Of a stretch of DNA of 64,000 nucleotides, positions 18,763 to 27,877 are shown one piece after another. The position numbers and the translations under genes are program-made. The DNA is from Nocardia sp. XZ_19_385 (lineage in GTDB: Bacteria; Actinomycetota; Actinomycetes; Mycobacteriales; Mycobacteriaceae). Location of the stretch: contig NZ_JACVEE010000001.1 of the NCBI RefSeq assembly GCF_015355755.1, positions 496,001 to 560,000 on the forward strand. Reading direction: 5' to 3'. The notes beneath the pieces were generated by a model. It was not told the DNA's origin. It worked only from the letters and a program-made list of their open reading frames with translations, and searched no databases. How positions within the stretch are numbered: the stretch's first letter is position 1; each line of letters begins with the position of its first letter.

Positions 18763-20007
18763 TCACAGCGAGGCAGCCTTGACCACCGACCACTGGGTGA
18801 CCGGCAGCTGCGGCCGCCAGGTGGTGAATCCACCCAGCGATTCCGCGCGGTAGATCTGAAACTTCCGCAGTTCACCGCCGTGCCGGGCGGCCCAATTCAA
18901 CAGCAGCGCTTCGGATTCCGCCGTCACCGCATTGGCGACCAGGCGACCGCCCTGGCGTAGTTGTGACCAGCATGTCTCGAGTACGCCATCCTGGGTCAGG
19001 CCGCCACCGACGAAAATAGCGTTCGGAGGCGTCAACTCGGTGGATTTTTCCAGCTCCACCAGCACCTCGCCGCGCACATCGAGGTGCGGGACGCCCAGCG
19101 CGGCGGCGTTGCCGGCGATCTGCCGCCGCCTGGGTTCGAGCCGCTCGAACGTCACCGCCCGGCATTCCGGATGCGTCCGGCACCATTCGATCGCGATGGT
19201 CCCCGAACCGCCGCCGACATCCCACAGCAACTCTCCCGGTGCCGGGGCCAGCGCGGACAGCGTGAGCGCCCGCACCTCATGCTTGGTGAGCTGGCCGTCG
19301 CCGTCGTATCGGGAGTCCGCCAGCCCGGGGATGCGGGTCGTCCGCGGATGTCCGGGGTCGGCCACGCATTCGATCGCGACGATGTTCAGCCGGTCACCCG
19401 GTTCATGCTTCCACTCCTGCGCATCATCGGAGTAGGTCCGCTCCCCCGAGCCGCCGAGCTGCTCCAGCACCGTCATCCGCGACGCCCCGAACCCGTTGCG
19501 GCCCAGCAACTCCGCCACCTGGGCGGGGCTGTGCTCGTCGGCACTCAACACCAGCACCCGCCGCCCGTCGGCCAACTCCGGCAACACTGTCTCCAACGGC
19601 CGCCCGACCACACTGACCACCGGCACCTCTGCCAGCGACCAGCCCAGCCGCGCACACGCCAGCGACACCGACGACGGCTGCGGCAACACCCGCAACGCCA
19701 CCGCCCCGAACAACCGCACCAGCGTCACCCCGATGCCGTAGAACATCGGATCCCCGCTGGCCAGCACCGCGATCTTCCGGCCCGCGTACTGCTCGAACAG
19801 CCCGGGCAGCGCGGGGACCAGCGGCGAGGGCCACGCAATCCGCTCAGCCGCAACCTCTTCCGGCACCAACTCCAGCTGCCGTGCCGACCCGAAGACAACC
19901 TCGGCTCCCCGCACCGCCTCCTGCGAGATGCGACCGAGTCCATCCCACCCGTCGGCCCCGATCCCGACGACCGCGATCGGCTCACCCGACCACACCGGTG
20001 CGGTCAT
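18763..20007 (-). CDS. cobL: Precorrin-6Y C5,15-methyltransferase (decarboxylating) CobL
   Basis: The 414-residue protein is the usual fusion of a CbiE-type methylase (residues 10-205: VVGIGADGWDGLG, ASGDPMFYGIG) and a CbiT-type methyltransferase/decarboxylase (about 235-400: LLWDVGGGSGTIAIEW). It carries out two methylations and one decarboxylation of precorrin-6Y. ATG 20007. It matches Rv2072c in synteny, with the Rv2073c-like reductase upstream. Confidence 0.95.
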   Translation of the reverse strand: MTAPVWSGEPIAVVGIGADGWDGLGRISQEAVRGAEVVFGSARQLELVPEEVAAERIAWPSPLVPALPGLFEQYAGRKIAVLASGDPMFYGIGVTLVRLFGAVALRVLPQPSSVSLACARLGWSLAEVPVVSVVGRPLETVLPELADGRRVLVLSADEHSPAQVAELLGRNGFGASRMTVLEQLGGSGERTYSDDAQEWKHEPGDRLNIVAIECVADPGHPRTTRIPGLADSRYDGDGQLTKHEVRALTLSALAPAPGELLWDVGGGSGTIAIEWCRTHPECRAVTFERLEPRRRQIAGNAAALGVPHLDVRGEVLVELEKSTELTPPNAIFVGGGLTQDGVLETCWSQLRQGGRLVANAVTAESEALLLNWAARHGGELRKFQIYRAESLGGFTTWRPQLPVTQWSVVKAASL

Positions 20008-20230
20008 CGCCCCCGCCTGCGCGCAACTCGGCCGGAGCTGAATCGCACGCCCGCTGTGGGTCCCACAGCAGACGCGCCAAGCCCTGCCGCTGTCGCGGCA
20101 TCAGTCCACATGGCCGTCGGATTCCACTGTCCGGGGCCGACTTCCGCGCCCCGGGCAGCGGCCCGTCGAGCGACCGAGCCAGGCGCAACGGGTGAGATCC
20201 GACCACGCGCGCGGACCAGCGGGGCGCTGT

Positions 20231-21007
20231 TCATCGCGGCATCCGCCGCCAGATCGACTGCGGCACAAAACGGGTCGCGAGAAACACCAGATTCAAGACG
20301 CGCGGCACGGCAACGCGTGCGGAACGCTTGCGTAATCCGGCGACCACCGCATCCGCGACCTGGTCCGGGGTGCTGGAGAACGGCGCGGGATCCATCCCCT
20401 CGGTCATCCGCCCGATGACAAACCCGGGGCGGACCAGCATCAGATGGACTCCGCTGCCGTGCAAGGCGTCTGCGAGACCGCTGGCGAAACCGTCCAATCC
20501 GGCTTTCGCGGAACCGTAGACGTAATTGGCCCGCCGCACCCGCACCCCGGCGATCGAACCGAACACCACGATCTGCCCGTCACCTTGCGCCCGCAGCAGA
20601 TTCGCGAGCACTGTCAGCACGCTGACCTGCGCGACGTAATCGGTGTGCACCACCGCCACCGCATGTGCCGGATCACGTTCGGCCCGAGCCTGATCCCCGA
20701 GAATCCCGAACGCGAGCACCGCGACACCGATCCGTCCGTGCTCGGCCGCGATCTTCTCGAGCAGTGCCGGATGCCCAGCGGTGTCGTCGGCGTCGAACTC
20801 CACACAGTGCACCGCGGCAGCACCGGCCGCCTCGATCGCCGCGACCTCGGCGCTCATCTCGGCACTGAGCTCGGCTCGACGCCGCGCCGCGAGAACGACT
20901 ACCCGCCCGGGCGCCAACCGCCGCGCTATCTCGAGCCCGATCTCGCTCCGTCCACCGAGCACCAGCACCGGCCCGTCGGCAATCCCGCGCCCACCTCGCA
21001 ATCCCAT
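20231..21007 (-). CDS. Short-chain dehydrogenase, DprE2-like (Rv2073c homologue)
   Basis: The 258-residue SDR has a GGRSEIGLEIA nucleotide-binding motif, the N-terminal FGILGDQ region, and the catalytic YGSAK (YxxxK) within RRANYVYGSAKAGLDGF, which closely resembles DprE2, the decaprenyl-phosphoryl ketopentose reductase of arabinan synthesis. Position before cobL and divergent from an Rv2074-like gene identifies it as the Rv2073c homologue rather than DprE2 itself. Its physiological substrate is not known. The 223 bases between it and cobL (20008-20230) show no convincing feature. Confidence 0.85.
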   Translation of the reverse strand: MGLRGGRGIADGPVLVLGGRSEIGLEIARRLAPGRVVVLAARRRAELSAEMSAEVAAIEAAGAAAVHCVEFDADDTAGHPALLEKIAAEHGRIGVAVLAFGILGDQARAERDPAHAVAVVHTDYVAQVSVLTVLANLLRAQGDGQIVVFGSIAGVRVRRANYVYGSAKAGLDGFASGLADALHGSGVHLMLVRPGFVIGRMTEGMDPAPFSSTPDQVADAVVAGLRKRSARVAVPRVLNLVFLATRFVPQSIWRRMPR

Positions 21008-21056
21008 GCGCCCAGTCTGTCATTGCCGCTGCCCGCGCTGCCGCTACGGTCGTGCC

Positions 21057-21464
21057 ATGCCGATCACCCCCGCCCAGCTGTCACCCGCCGCCCTCGACTT
21101 CCTCACCGAGCGCCACCTCGCCACCGTGACCACGCTGCGCACCGACGGCACCCCGCACGTGGTCGCGGTCGGCTTCACCTGGGACCCGGAGGCCGGCATC
21201 GCCCGCATCATCACCGACACCAAAACCACCAAGGCGCGCAATGTCCGAAAGTCCGGCTATGCGGCGGTGAGTCAGGTCGACGGCGCCCGCTACCTGACCC
21301 TCGAAGGCCCCGCGACCGTCCTCGAAGACCCGGACAGCGTCCACGAGGCCGAATCCCGCTACGCCGCCCGCTACAAAACCCCGCGCGAGAACCCCACCCG
21401 CGTCGTCATCGCCATCCGAGTCAGCCGCGTTCTGTGCAGCCGCACCCTCCGCACCACCCCGTGA
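21057..21464 (+). CDS. PPOX-class F420-dependent oxidoreductase (Rv2074-like)
   Basis: The 135-residue split-barrel flavin/F420-binding protein has LATVTTLRTDGTPHVVAVGF, TKARNVRKSGYAAVS and YLTLEGPATV. The M. tuberculosis homologue at this place, Rv2074, is an F420H2-dependent biliverdin reductase, so tetrapyrrole reduction is a reasonable guess. ATG 21057. It is divergent from the SDR with only 49 bases between them. Confidence 0.87.
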   Translation: MPITPAQLSPAALDFLTERHLATVTTLRTDGTPHVVAVGFTWDPEAGIARIITDTKTTKARNVRKSGYAAVSQVDGARYLTLEGPATVLEDPDSVHEAESRYAARYKTPRENPTRVVIAIRVSRVLCSRTLRTTP

Positions 21465-21530
21465 TCGCCGACCTCGCCACGATCATCGAGTAGGCCGGGC
21501 CACGGCGACCGATGGAATGTCAGAATAAGG

Positions 21531-21549
21531 GCAGGCTGGGCTAAGCTAG
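21531..21549 (+). promoter_or_regulatory. IdeR/DtxR-like iron box upstream of fbpA
   Basis: GCAGGCTGGGCTAAGCTAG matches 13 of 19 positions of the IdeR consensus TTAGGTTAGGCTAACCTAA. It lies 26 bases before the start of an iron-transport operon, where a repressor would block transcription under iron-replete conditions. Confidence 0.6.
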
Positions 21550-21575
21550 GCCACGCTTACTCGAAGGACACACCG

Positions 21576-22637
21576 ATGAAACGCTCAATTCTGCACGTGG
21601 CGGTCGTAATTGCCACCGCTACTTTCGCTCTGACTGCCTGTGGCAACGACACCGCCGAGAACTCTGGAAGCCCCGCCGACTGCGCGAGCACCGGGGATCC
21701 GAAGACCCTCACCGTGTACTCCGGACGTTCGGAGAAACTGGTCAAGCCGCTGCTGGATTCGGTGGGCGCGGACGTGCTGGGTGAGGGTGTCCGGCTCCAA
21801 GCCCTCTACGACCAGAAGCCGGTGAAGATCCTCGAGGAAGGCCGGCGCAGCCCGGCGGATGTGTGGTTCGGGCAAGACGCCGGGGAACTCGGCGCCCTGG
21901 CCAAGCACGGCCAGCTCGGCGAATTGCCGGACAGCGCAGTGAAATCGGTGCCGAGCCAATATGTCGATCCGAATCGGCACTGGGTCGGTGTCACGCTGCG
22001 CTCGCGCGTGCTGGCCTACGACCCCCGCCAGGTGCCCGCGGCCGATCTGCCCGGCGGCATCGATGCGCTGGTCGATCCCAAGTGGCGCGGCAAAATCGGA
22101 TACGCCCCCACCAACGCCTCGTGGAAGAGCTTCGTCACCGCGCTGCGGGTGCTGCGCGGCGACGACGGAGCGCGGGCCTGGCTGACCAAGTTCAAGGCCA
22201 CCGAGCCGGTGGAGTTCGACAAGAACGGCGCGGTGCTCGATGCCATCGACCAGGGCCAGCTGAGCTTCGGCCTGATCAATCACTACTACTGGTTCATGAA
22301 GGTGGGCGCGCAGGGCGCCGACAAGGTCAACGCCAAGATTCACTACTTCAAGGGCGAGAAGGAGCCCGGCGCGCTGGTGAACATCGCGGCCGCGGGCGTG
22401 CTCGCCTGTTCGGACAACAAGGAGGCCGCGACCCGGCTGGTCGAATTCCTGCTCGGCGCAAAAGCCCAGCAGTACTTCGCCGACGAGACCGGTGAATACC
22501 CGGTGCTCGCGGGCGTGAAATCCAAGCACGCGCTGCCGACGCTCAACGAGCTCAGCCCGCCTCCCATCGACCTGAACAAGCTGGAGTCCCTCGAGGCGAC
22601 CGAGGCGATGCTGAAAGATGTCGGCCTGCTCGATTAG
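21576..22637 (+). CDS. fbpA: Ferric iron ABC transporter substrate-binding lipoprotein
   Basis: The 353-residue lipoprotein has a lipobox LTAC (Cys21) after a hydrophobic signal peptide. The mature part matches FbpA/FutA-type Fe(III)-binding proteins: LTVYSGRSEKLVKPLL at the N-terminus, KWRGKIGYAPTNASW, and NHYYWF carrying the paired iron-ligand tyrosines. It is the first gene of a three-gene operon and lies behind an IdeR-like box. Confidence 0.9.
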   Translation: MKRSILHVAVVIATATFALTACGNDTAENSGSPADCASTGDPKTLTVYSGRSEKLVKPLLDSVGADVLGEGVRLQALYDQKPVKILEEGRRSPADVWFGQDAGELGALAKHGQLGELPDSAVKSVPSQYVDPNRHWVGVTLRSRVLAYDPRQVPAADLPGGIDALVDPKWRGKIGYAPTNASWKSFVTALRVLRGDDGARAWLTKFKATEPVEFDKNGAVLDAIDQGQLSFGLINHYYWFMKVGAQGADKVNAKIHYFKGEKEPGALVNIAAAGVLACSDNKEAATRLVEFLLGAKAQQYFADETGEYPVLAGVKSKHALPTLNELSPPPIDLNKLESLEATEAMLKDVGLLD

Positions 22638-24201
22638 GTCCGGCCGGGTGCTGTTGCCCCTGGCCGCCCTGCCCGCGATGTGCGTGGCGCTGCTACCCGT
22701 GGTCTACACGGTGTTGCGCGCCACCGATCGCGGGTGGGGGCCGGTCTGGCGCTACACCTGGTCCGACCGCACCGCCGAACTGGCGTCGAACACCCTCACG
22801 CTGGTGGCCGCGGTCACGCTGAGCGCCGTGCTGCTGGGTACCGCGCTGGCTTACCTGCTGGTCCGCACCGATCTGCCGTTCCGGCGAATCCTGCTGCCCG
22901 CCTTGGTGATCCCGCTGGCCATTCCGTCTTATGTGTCGGCGTTCTCCTGGCTCACCCACTTCCCCGGCCTGGCCGGCTTCACCGGCTCGTGGCTTGTATT
23001 GACCACCAGCAACACGCCATTGGTGCTGCTGCCGGTCTACGCGGCGCTGCGCGGCGCCGATTCGGCGCCGGAGGAGGTCGCCCGGTCGCTGGGCGCGGGC
23101 CCGGTCCGTGCGTTCTGCTCCGCCACGCTGCCCCAGATTCGACTGCCTCTGCTGGCGGGCGCTCTGCTCGGGGCGTTGTACGTGCTGCACGACTACGGCG
23201 CGGTGGCCATGATGCGCTACGAAACCTTCACCAAGGGCATCCATTACGCCTACAACGCCAGTTTCGATCGCACCGCCGCCAGCGTGATCAGTCTCGTATT
23301 GGTCGCTCTGGCACTGCTTTTCGCCCTCGGCGAGACCGCTGCCCGCGGCCGGGTCACGCCCCGGATCGGCGCGGGCAGCCCGCGCCCGGCGACCCCGGTG
23401 CGGCTGGGCCCGGCCCGGGCGCCGGCGCTGCTGTTGTGCGCGGGCGTCGTCGCCGTATCGGTGTTGATGCCGCTCGGCGGGTTGCTGCCCTGGCTCATCG
23501 GGCGCGGCACGGGCCGCCTCGATCTCGGGGAACTCGTTGCGGCCCTGGGCAATACGGTGTCCTTCGCGGGGTGGGGTGCGGTCGGCGCGATGCTGCTGGC
23601 ACTGCCGGTCGGCATCCTCGCCGCACGCTCGCGCGGTCCGCTGGCCCGCGGCGTGGAATTGGCCGCCTACGCGGGATACGCGGTGCCCGCCATCTCGGTG
23701 GGCCTGGCGCTGGTGTACTTCGGCATCAACGCCGCACCGTCCTGGTATGGGCGCGGGCAGATGGTAGTGCTCGCCTATATCGCCTTGTTCCTGCCGATTG
23801 CCATCGGCGCCGTACGGGCCTCGGTGGCCGCCGCGCCGCCGCAGTACGAGGAGGTGGCCAGGGCGCTGGGCAGCACCGGGTTCGGGGCGCTGGCGCGGGT
23901 GACGGTGCCGCTGTCGGCGCCCGGCATCCTGGCCGGGGCCGCGCTCGTCTTCGTCAGTTGCGCAAAGGAATTGCCCGCGACGCTGATCCTGCAGCCGCCC
24001 GGCCGCAACACCCTCGCCTTGGAGCTGTGGCGGCACGCCGAGGTCATCAACTACACGCAGGCCGCGTGGTACGCGCTGGCCCTGGTGGTGCTGTCGGTGC
24101 TGCCCACAGTGGTGCTGCAAAGGCTCGCGCAGGGTCGTCGGGGCAGCCTCGCCGCGGTGGCCGAGGACACCGAATCGATGAAAGTGGTTGTGCGCCAATG
24201 A
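22618..24201 (+). CDS. fbpB: Ferric iron ABC transporter permease (double-domain)
   Basis: The 527-residue inner-membrane protein has two tandem BPD-transport permease domains (about 12 spans). Each carries an EAA loop: EEVARSLGAGPVRAF near residue 155 and EEVARALGSTGFGAL near 420. It forms the channel for FbpA-delivered iron. The ATG at 22618 overlaps the end of fbpA by 20 bases; a GTG at 22648 is an alternative start. It overlaps fbpC by the ATGA at 24198. Confidence 0.9.
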   Translation: MSACSIRSGRVLLPLAALPAMCVALLPVVYTVLRATDRGWGPVWRYTWSDRTAELASNTLTLVAAVTLSAVLLGTALAYLLVRTDLPFRRILLPALVIPLAIPSYVSAFSWLTHFPGLAGFTGSWLVLTTSNTPLVLLPVYAALRGADSAPEEVARSLGAGPVRAFCSATLPQIRLPLLAGALLGALYVLHDYGAVAMMRYETFTKGIHYAYNASFDRTAASVISLVLVALALLFALGETAARGRVTPRIGAGSPRPATPVRLGPARAPALLLCAGVVAVSVLMPLGGLLPWLIGRGTGRLDLGELVAALGNTVSFAGWGAVGAMLLALPVGILAARSRGPLARGVELAAYAGYAVPAISVGLALVYFGINAAPSWYGRGQMVVLAYIALFLPIAIGAVRASVAAAPPQYEEVARALGSTGFGALARVTVPLSAPGILAGAALVFVSCAKELPATLILQPPGRNTLALELWRHAEVINYTQAAWYALALVVLSVLPTVVLQRLAQGRRGSLAAVAEDTESMKVVVRQ

Positions 24202-25238
24202 GTGAGTTGCAGATCCGCGGCGTTGACGCGGGGTACGGGGGTGACCGGGTCCTGAGCGGGGTCGATCTGTGTGTGCCCGCGGGCAGCCTCACCGCGGTGC
24301 TCGGTCCTTCCGGCTGCGGCAAGACCACGCTGTTGCGCACCGTGGCCGGATTTCTGCGTCCCACGTCGGGCGAGATCAGCGTGGGCGGACGGGTGGTCGC
24401 CACCGCCACCTCCGCGCTGCCGCCCGAACGCCGGAAGGTGACCATCGTCCCGCAGGAGGCGGCGCTGTTCCCGCACCTGTCGGTTGCCGCGAACATCGGC
24501 TACGGGCTGCGTGGCTGGGGTGCCGCGGCCCGGCGCGGCCGGCGGCGGCGGGTGGCGGAATTACTGGAGGTCGTCGGGCTGGCCGGTTACGCCGACCGGC
24601 GCCCGAATCAGCTGTCGGGCGGTCAGCAGCAGCGGGTGGCACTGGCCCGGGCCCTCGCCCCCGGACCGGAGGCCGTGCTGCTCGACGAACCGTTCTCCGC
24701 TCTCGACGCGGGCCTGCGCGGCCAGGTGCGCGATCAGGTGCGCGAGATCCTTACCGAACTCGGGGCCACGGCGGTTCTGGTCACCCACGATCAGGACGAA
24801 GCGTTGTCGCTGGCCGATCAGGTCGCGGTGCTACGGGAAGGGCGTGTGGCGCAGGTCGGCCCGCCGGAGGAGATCTACCGCAAACCGGTCGACATCGCGC
24901 TGGCCCGATTCCTCGGAGAGGCCGTGCTGCTGCCCGCCACCGCCGTCGGCACCGAGGCCGACACCCCGCTGGGCCGCCTGCCGCTGACCGGCAAGGCCAG
25001 CGGCGCGGGATCGCTGCTCCTCCGTCCCGAACAGCTGCGCCTGGTACCGGCGGCCGCCTCTCCGAGCGCGGCCACCGTCCAGCGGATCAGCTTCCACGGG
25101 CACGACGCGGTAGTCCTGCTGCGTTCCCGCACGGGCGCCGACCTGCTGGCCCGGGTGCCGGCGCCCCTGCTCGTGCGGCCAGGAGACGAGGTCGGTTTGG
25201 AGGTGACGGGCCGGGCCGTTTTCTACCCGGAACCCTGA
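24198..25238 (+). CDS. fbpC: Ferric iron ABC transporter ATP-binding protein
   Basis: The 346-residue ATPase has a Walker A (GPSGCGKTT), Q-loop region (IVPQEAALFPHL), signature LSGGQQQR, Walker B (VLLDEPFSALD) and the switch His in VTHDQDEA. A C-terminal TOBE-like domain (residues 240-346) is typical of the Fbp/Pot group. ATG 24198 overlaps the permease stop, and the gene ends eight bases from the convergent P450. Confidence 0.93.
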   Translation: MSELQIRGVDAGYGGDRVLSGVDLCVPAGSLTAVLGPSGCGKTTLLRTVAGFLRPTSGEISVGGRVVATATSALPPERRKVTIVPQEAALFPHLSVAANIGYGLRGWGAAARRGRRRRVAELLEVVGLAGYADRRPNQLSGGQQQRVALARALAPGPEAVLLDEPFSALDAGLRGQVRDQVREILTELGATAVLVTHDQDEALSLADQVAVLREGRVAQVGPPEEIYRKPVDIALARFLGEAVLLPATAVGTEADTPLGRLPLTGKASGAGSLLLRPEQLRLVPAAASPSAATVQRISFHGHDAVVLLRSRTGADLLARVPAPLLVRPGDEVGLEVTGRAVFYPEP

Positions 25239-25246
25239 CCCTCGAC

Positions 25247-26440
25247 TCACCAGAGGATGGGCAACCTTTCCGGGATCCGCTTCATGAACCGGGTGCGCCA
25301 CACGAGTTGATCCATCGGCACCCCGAGATCGAACCCGGGCAGCCGCTCCAACAGCACCTCGATCCCGATTTGGGCATGCCGCCGCCCCAAGGCAGTTGCC
25401 GGGCAGTAGTGGCGGCCACCTCCGAATGACAGGTGCGCGTTGGCATTCGGACGGTTCAGCTGGATTTCTTCGGGCCGGTCGAATGCGTCGGCGTCGAAAT
25501 TGGCGCCCTCCACCAGGACCAGCACCAGCTCGCCCTTGCGCACCAGCACATCGCCGAGTTCGACATCTTCGAGCGCGAGTCGCGGCAGGCCGTCGCCGAT
25601 GGACAGGTTGATCCGCAGCAATTCCTCGACTCCGGCTGGGATCAGCGCCGGTTCCCGGGCCAGCCGCTCCTTCAGCTCCTTGTGCTGGATGAGGGACAGC
25701 AGGGCCATGGTGAGGAAGCCGCCGGTGGAGATCACTCCGGCGCCGAACATGGTCACTCCGACCGTGGCCAGCATTTCGTCGGTCAGATGGGCGTACTCCG
25801 GGTTGCCGCGCAAAGCGGCGAGGTCGGCCATGAGTCCGGTGGTGGCCGGGTCGTCGAGGCGCTCGATCATGTAGGCGATGTCGCGGTCCCAGTTGAGGAC
25901 GGCGGCCGGGATCGGCCCGGCGGAATTCATGAACGCGATATGCAGGCTGCGCATCAACTTCGGCGCGTCGTCCGGCGGGATGCCCAGGATGTGGCAGTGC
26001 ATCGCGGCCGAATACGGGTCGGCGAAATCGTTGCGCAGGTCCGCCGTCGGCCCCGCGGCGATCATGGCGTCCACCAACTCGGTCGCGGACTTTCGCATGA
26101 ACTGTTCCAGCCCAGGCGATTTCGGGTTTAGCGCCTTCAATACCGCCTTGCGCAGGCCCGCCCCGGTGATGTTGCCCATGTTGTTGACCACCTCCGGCGG
26201 GATGGTCAGCGCGTACTGTCGCGGTGCGCCCGGCGCCGAGGTGTCCTTCAGCGAGAACCGCTCATCTTCCAGCACCTTCTTGCACAGGGCATGCGAGGAC
26301 ACCAGCCACGCTTCGGCGCCGGCGATGGTGCGCACCTTGCACACCGGCCGGTTGGCGCGCAGTTCGGCCACCTCGCCGGGGATGCGGTCGCCGCGGGAAT
26401 CGAACGGGAAATCGAGAATTGGTTCAGTAACTGTCGTCAT
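25247..26440 (-). CDS. Cytochrome P450, CYP121 family-like (mycocyclosin synthase homologue)
   Basis: The 397-residue P450 aligns along its length with M. tuberculosis CYP121 (396 residues), which couples the two tyrosines of cyclo(Tyr-Tyr) to mycocyclosin. Shared segments include [13 protein letters not shown], the I-helix [10 protein letters not shown] (Ser in place of the usual Thr) and the heme loop FGGGRHYC with Cys346. Key pocket positions differ: M62, V78, F280, Q385 and R386 of CYP121 are L64, I80, I281, M386 and K387 here. ATG 26440 lies inside the end of the cyclodipeptide synthase gene (17-base overlap), so they are coupled and the substrate should be that enzyme's product. Confidence 0.92.
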   Translation of the reverse strand: MTTVTEPILDFPFDSRGDRIPGEVAELRANRPVCKVRTIAGAEAWLVSSHALCKKVLEDERFSLKDTSAPGAPRQYALTIPPEVVNNMGNITGAGLRKAVLKALNPKSPGLEQFMRKSATELVDAMIAAGPTADLRNDFADPYSAAMHCHILGIPPDDAPKLMRSLHIAFMNSAGPIPAAVLNWDRDIAYMIERLDDPATTGLMADLAALRGNPEYAHLTDEMLATVGVTMFGAGVISTGGFLTMALLSLIQHKELKERLAREPALIPAGVEELLRINLSIGDGLPRLALEDVELGDVLVRKGELVLVLVEGANFDADAFDRPEEIQLNRPNANAHLSFGGGRHYCPATALGRRHAQIGIEVLLERLPGFDLGVPMDQLVWRTRFMKRIPERLPILW

Positions 26441-27176
26441 CGGTGTCTCCGATCGGCGTAACGATGGCATGGCCCTGATTACGTGAGGCCCGCAGACCGG
26501 AACCTCGGGAATACAGCAATTCCGCCATCGGCAAAAGTTGGTGGTAGCAATTCAGCGACGACGGAACGCCGAGAATGGCTGGAGTGTCGAGGAAGAGCGG
26601 CGCTTCGGCGCAGATGTAATCCCGGCAGACCCGACGTTGGTGCGTGCTCGGTTTCGCTCCCCCGAGCAGCTTCGTCGACAGGAAGCGATCCACCAGGGCA
26701 TCGCACATTTCGCGAAATTCTTCGTCGTCGGCCAGACGCTGCCCGAGATCCTCGAAGAGCGCCCGATAGCCGTCGATCGACCGGAACTCCGACATCGCCC
26801 GAGCTTGGAGCCGGTGCCCGGACGGGTCGAGTTCCTCCATCGTCGAGGTGACCTTGGCGCGCACGCCCCGCAGATTCTTCACCGCTTTGCGGCGTGCGTC
26901 ATCCTCGGAATATCCGAGCGCCTGATGCATTTCAGCGACGTGAACATCGGTGTAGACGAGGTCGACCCGATCGAAATGACTTAGACCCCACGCGGCGAGA
27001 TCGCGGATGCGATTGCGCGAAAAATAACTATTGCCGGGAGATATCCCGATTATTGCGTGGTCACCGTCGCCGTAAATGACATTGCAATGTGAGGTATACG
27101 GCCGGACTCGAAACCCTTCTCGCGTAAGAATCGTTTCGGATACTCGATGCACAGACGTTGAGGCGATAGCCGTCAC
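26424..27176 (-). CDS. tRNA-dependent cyclodipeptide synthase (Rv2275-like)
   Basis: The 250-residue CDPS makes a cyclic dipeptide from two aminoacyl-tRNAs. It has the nucleophilic Ser46 in [10 protein letters not shown], Asn49, the [12 protein letters not shown] segment with catalytic Tyr and Glu, and LNCYH with Tyr211-His212, which places it in the NYH subfamily. Similarity to the cyclo(Tyr-Tyr) synthase Rv2275 is extensive, including the final [15 protein letters not shown]. It lacks the about 50-residue N-terminal extension of Rv2275. GTG 27176 is used, with GGGGAAGG about 14 bases upstream. Confidence 0.93.
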   Translation of the reverse strand: MTAIASTSVHRVSETILTREGFRVRPYTSHCNVIYGDGDHAIIGISPGNSYFSRNRIRDLAAWGLSHFDRVDLVYTDVHVAEMHQALGYSEDDARRKAVKNLRGVRAKVTSTMEELDPSGHRLQARAMSEFRSIDGYRALFEDLGQRLADDEEFREMCDALVDRFLSTKLLGGAKPSTHQRRVCRDYICAEAPLFLDTPAILGVPSSLNCYHQLLPMAELLYSRGSGLRASRNQGHAIVTPIGDTDDDSY

Positions 27177-27482
27177 ACGAATCCACTTTACCTTCCCCTG
27201 CCGCTATTCGCTGTGGGCTCCGGCGACCACCGTGTAGAACACCCCGGACGGTAGTCGGATCGGCACATCCCGCCAATGCGGTCCGAATCCGTGTAACCGA
27301 TCCGTTATAGTCAATAGGCATTACTCCAATACCGAAGCAGCGCAACACATCCCAGCTCTGTAGGTTCCGTCAGTGGCCCAGCACCCAGGCCGATGGGTAT
27401 TCGGGCACAAGGCTCAACGCTGGTCGACACGCCGCCCCGTTCAGAGGACCATGATCCACATCCCTTGCTGACAGGAGGCACC

Positions 27483-27836
27483 GTGCGCGCTACCAGAATC
27501 GTGGCCAACCTTCCCGTGGCCGACATCCAGGCGGCGAAGACCTTTTACACCGACTTCCTCGGCTTGAGTCTCGAAGAGTTCAACCTGGGCTGGGTGGCTC
27601 GCTACACCTCCCCCGGCACCGGCGCGAATGTCCAACTGGTCACCCACGACGCAACCGCACCCGAAGACTCGGTCATCTCCGTCCACACCGATGACGTCGA
27701 CGCCGCATACGACGAAGCCCGCAAACTCGGCTACGAAATCGTGCACCCACTGACCACCGAACCATGGGGCGTACGCCGATTCTTCGTCCGCGCACCGAAC
27801 GGCAGCGTCATCAACATCGTGAACCACCGGGACTGA
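27483..27836 (+). CDS. Glyoxalase/bleomycin-resistance (VOC) fold protein
   Basis: The 117-residue VOC-superfamily protein has the two beta-alpha-beta-beta-beta halves: NLPVADIQAAKTFYTDFLGL at the start and SVHTDDVDAAYDEA with RRFFVRAPNGSVINIVNH at the end. Functions in the family range from isomerases to antibiotic binding; substrate unknown. GTG 27483 follows a strong AGGAGG. The upstream 306-base gap (27177-27482) holds the divergent promoters and no recognisable gene. Confidence 0.82.
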   Translation: MRATRIVANLPVADIQAAKTFYTDFLGLSLEEFNLGWVARYTSPGTGANVQLVTHDATAPEDSVISVHTDDVDAAYDEARKLGYEIVHPLTTEPWGVRRFFVRAPNGSVINIVNHRD

Positions 27837-27877
27837 CCAGCCCCTCCTGCGACCTCTAAGGTTCCAAAGCGGTCGTG

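Noticed and set aside
20008..20230. A possible second cobalamin riboswitch before cobL
   Set aside because: On the minus strand there is a GGAAGTCGG and an AATCCGAC that recall the aptamer, but the B12 box GCCACTG is missing and the core spacing does not fit.
22680..24197. A frame that appears to extend fbpC upstream by about 500 codons
   Set aside because: The extension is an Arg/Gly-rich shadow of the permease gene. The ATPase starts cleanly at ATG 24198.
27256..27304. Inverted repeat CGGATCGG / CCGATCCG upstream of the cyclodipeptide synthase
   Set aside because: Eight-base arms with a 33-base gap in GC-rich DNA are likely by chance, and no promoter element aligns with them.
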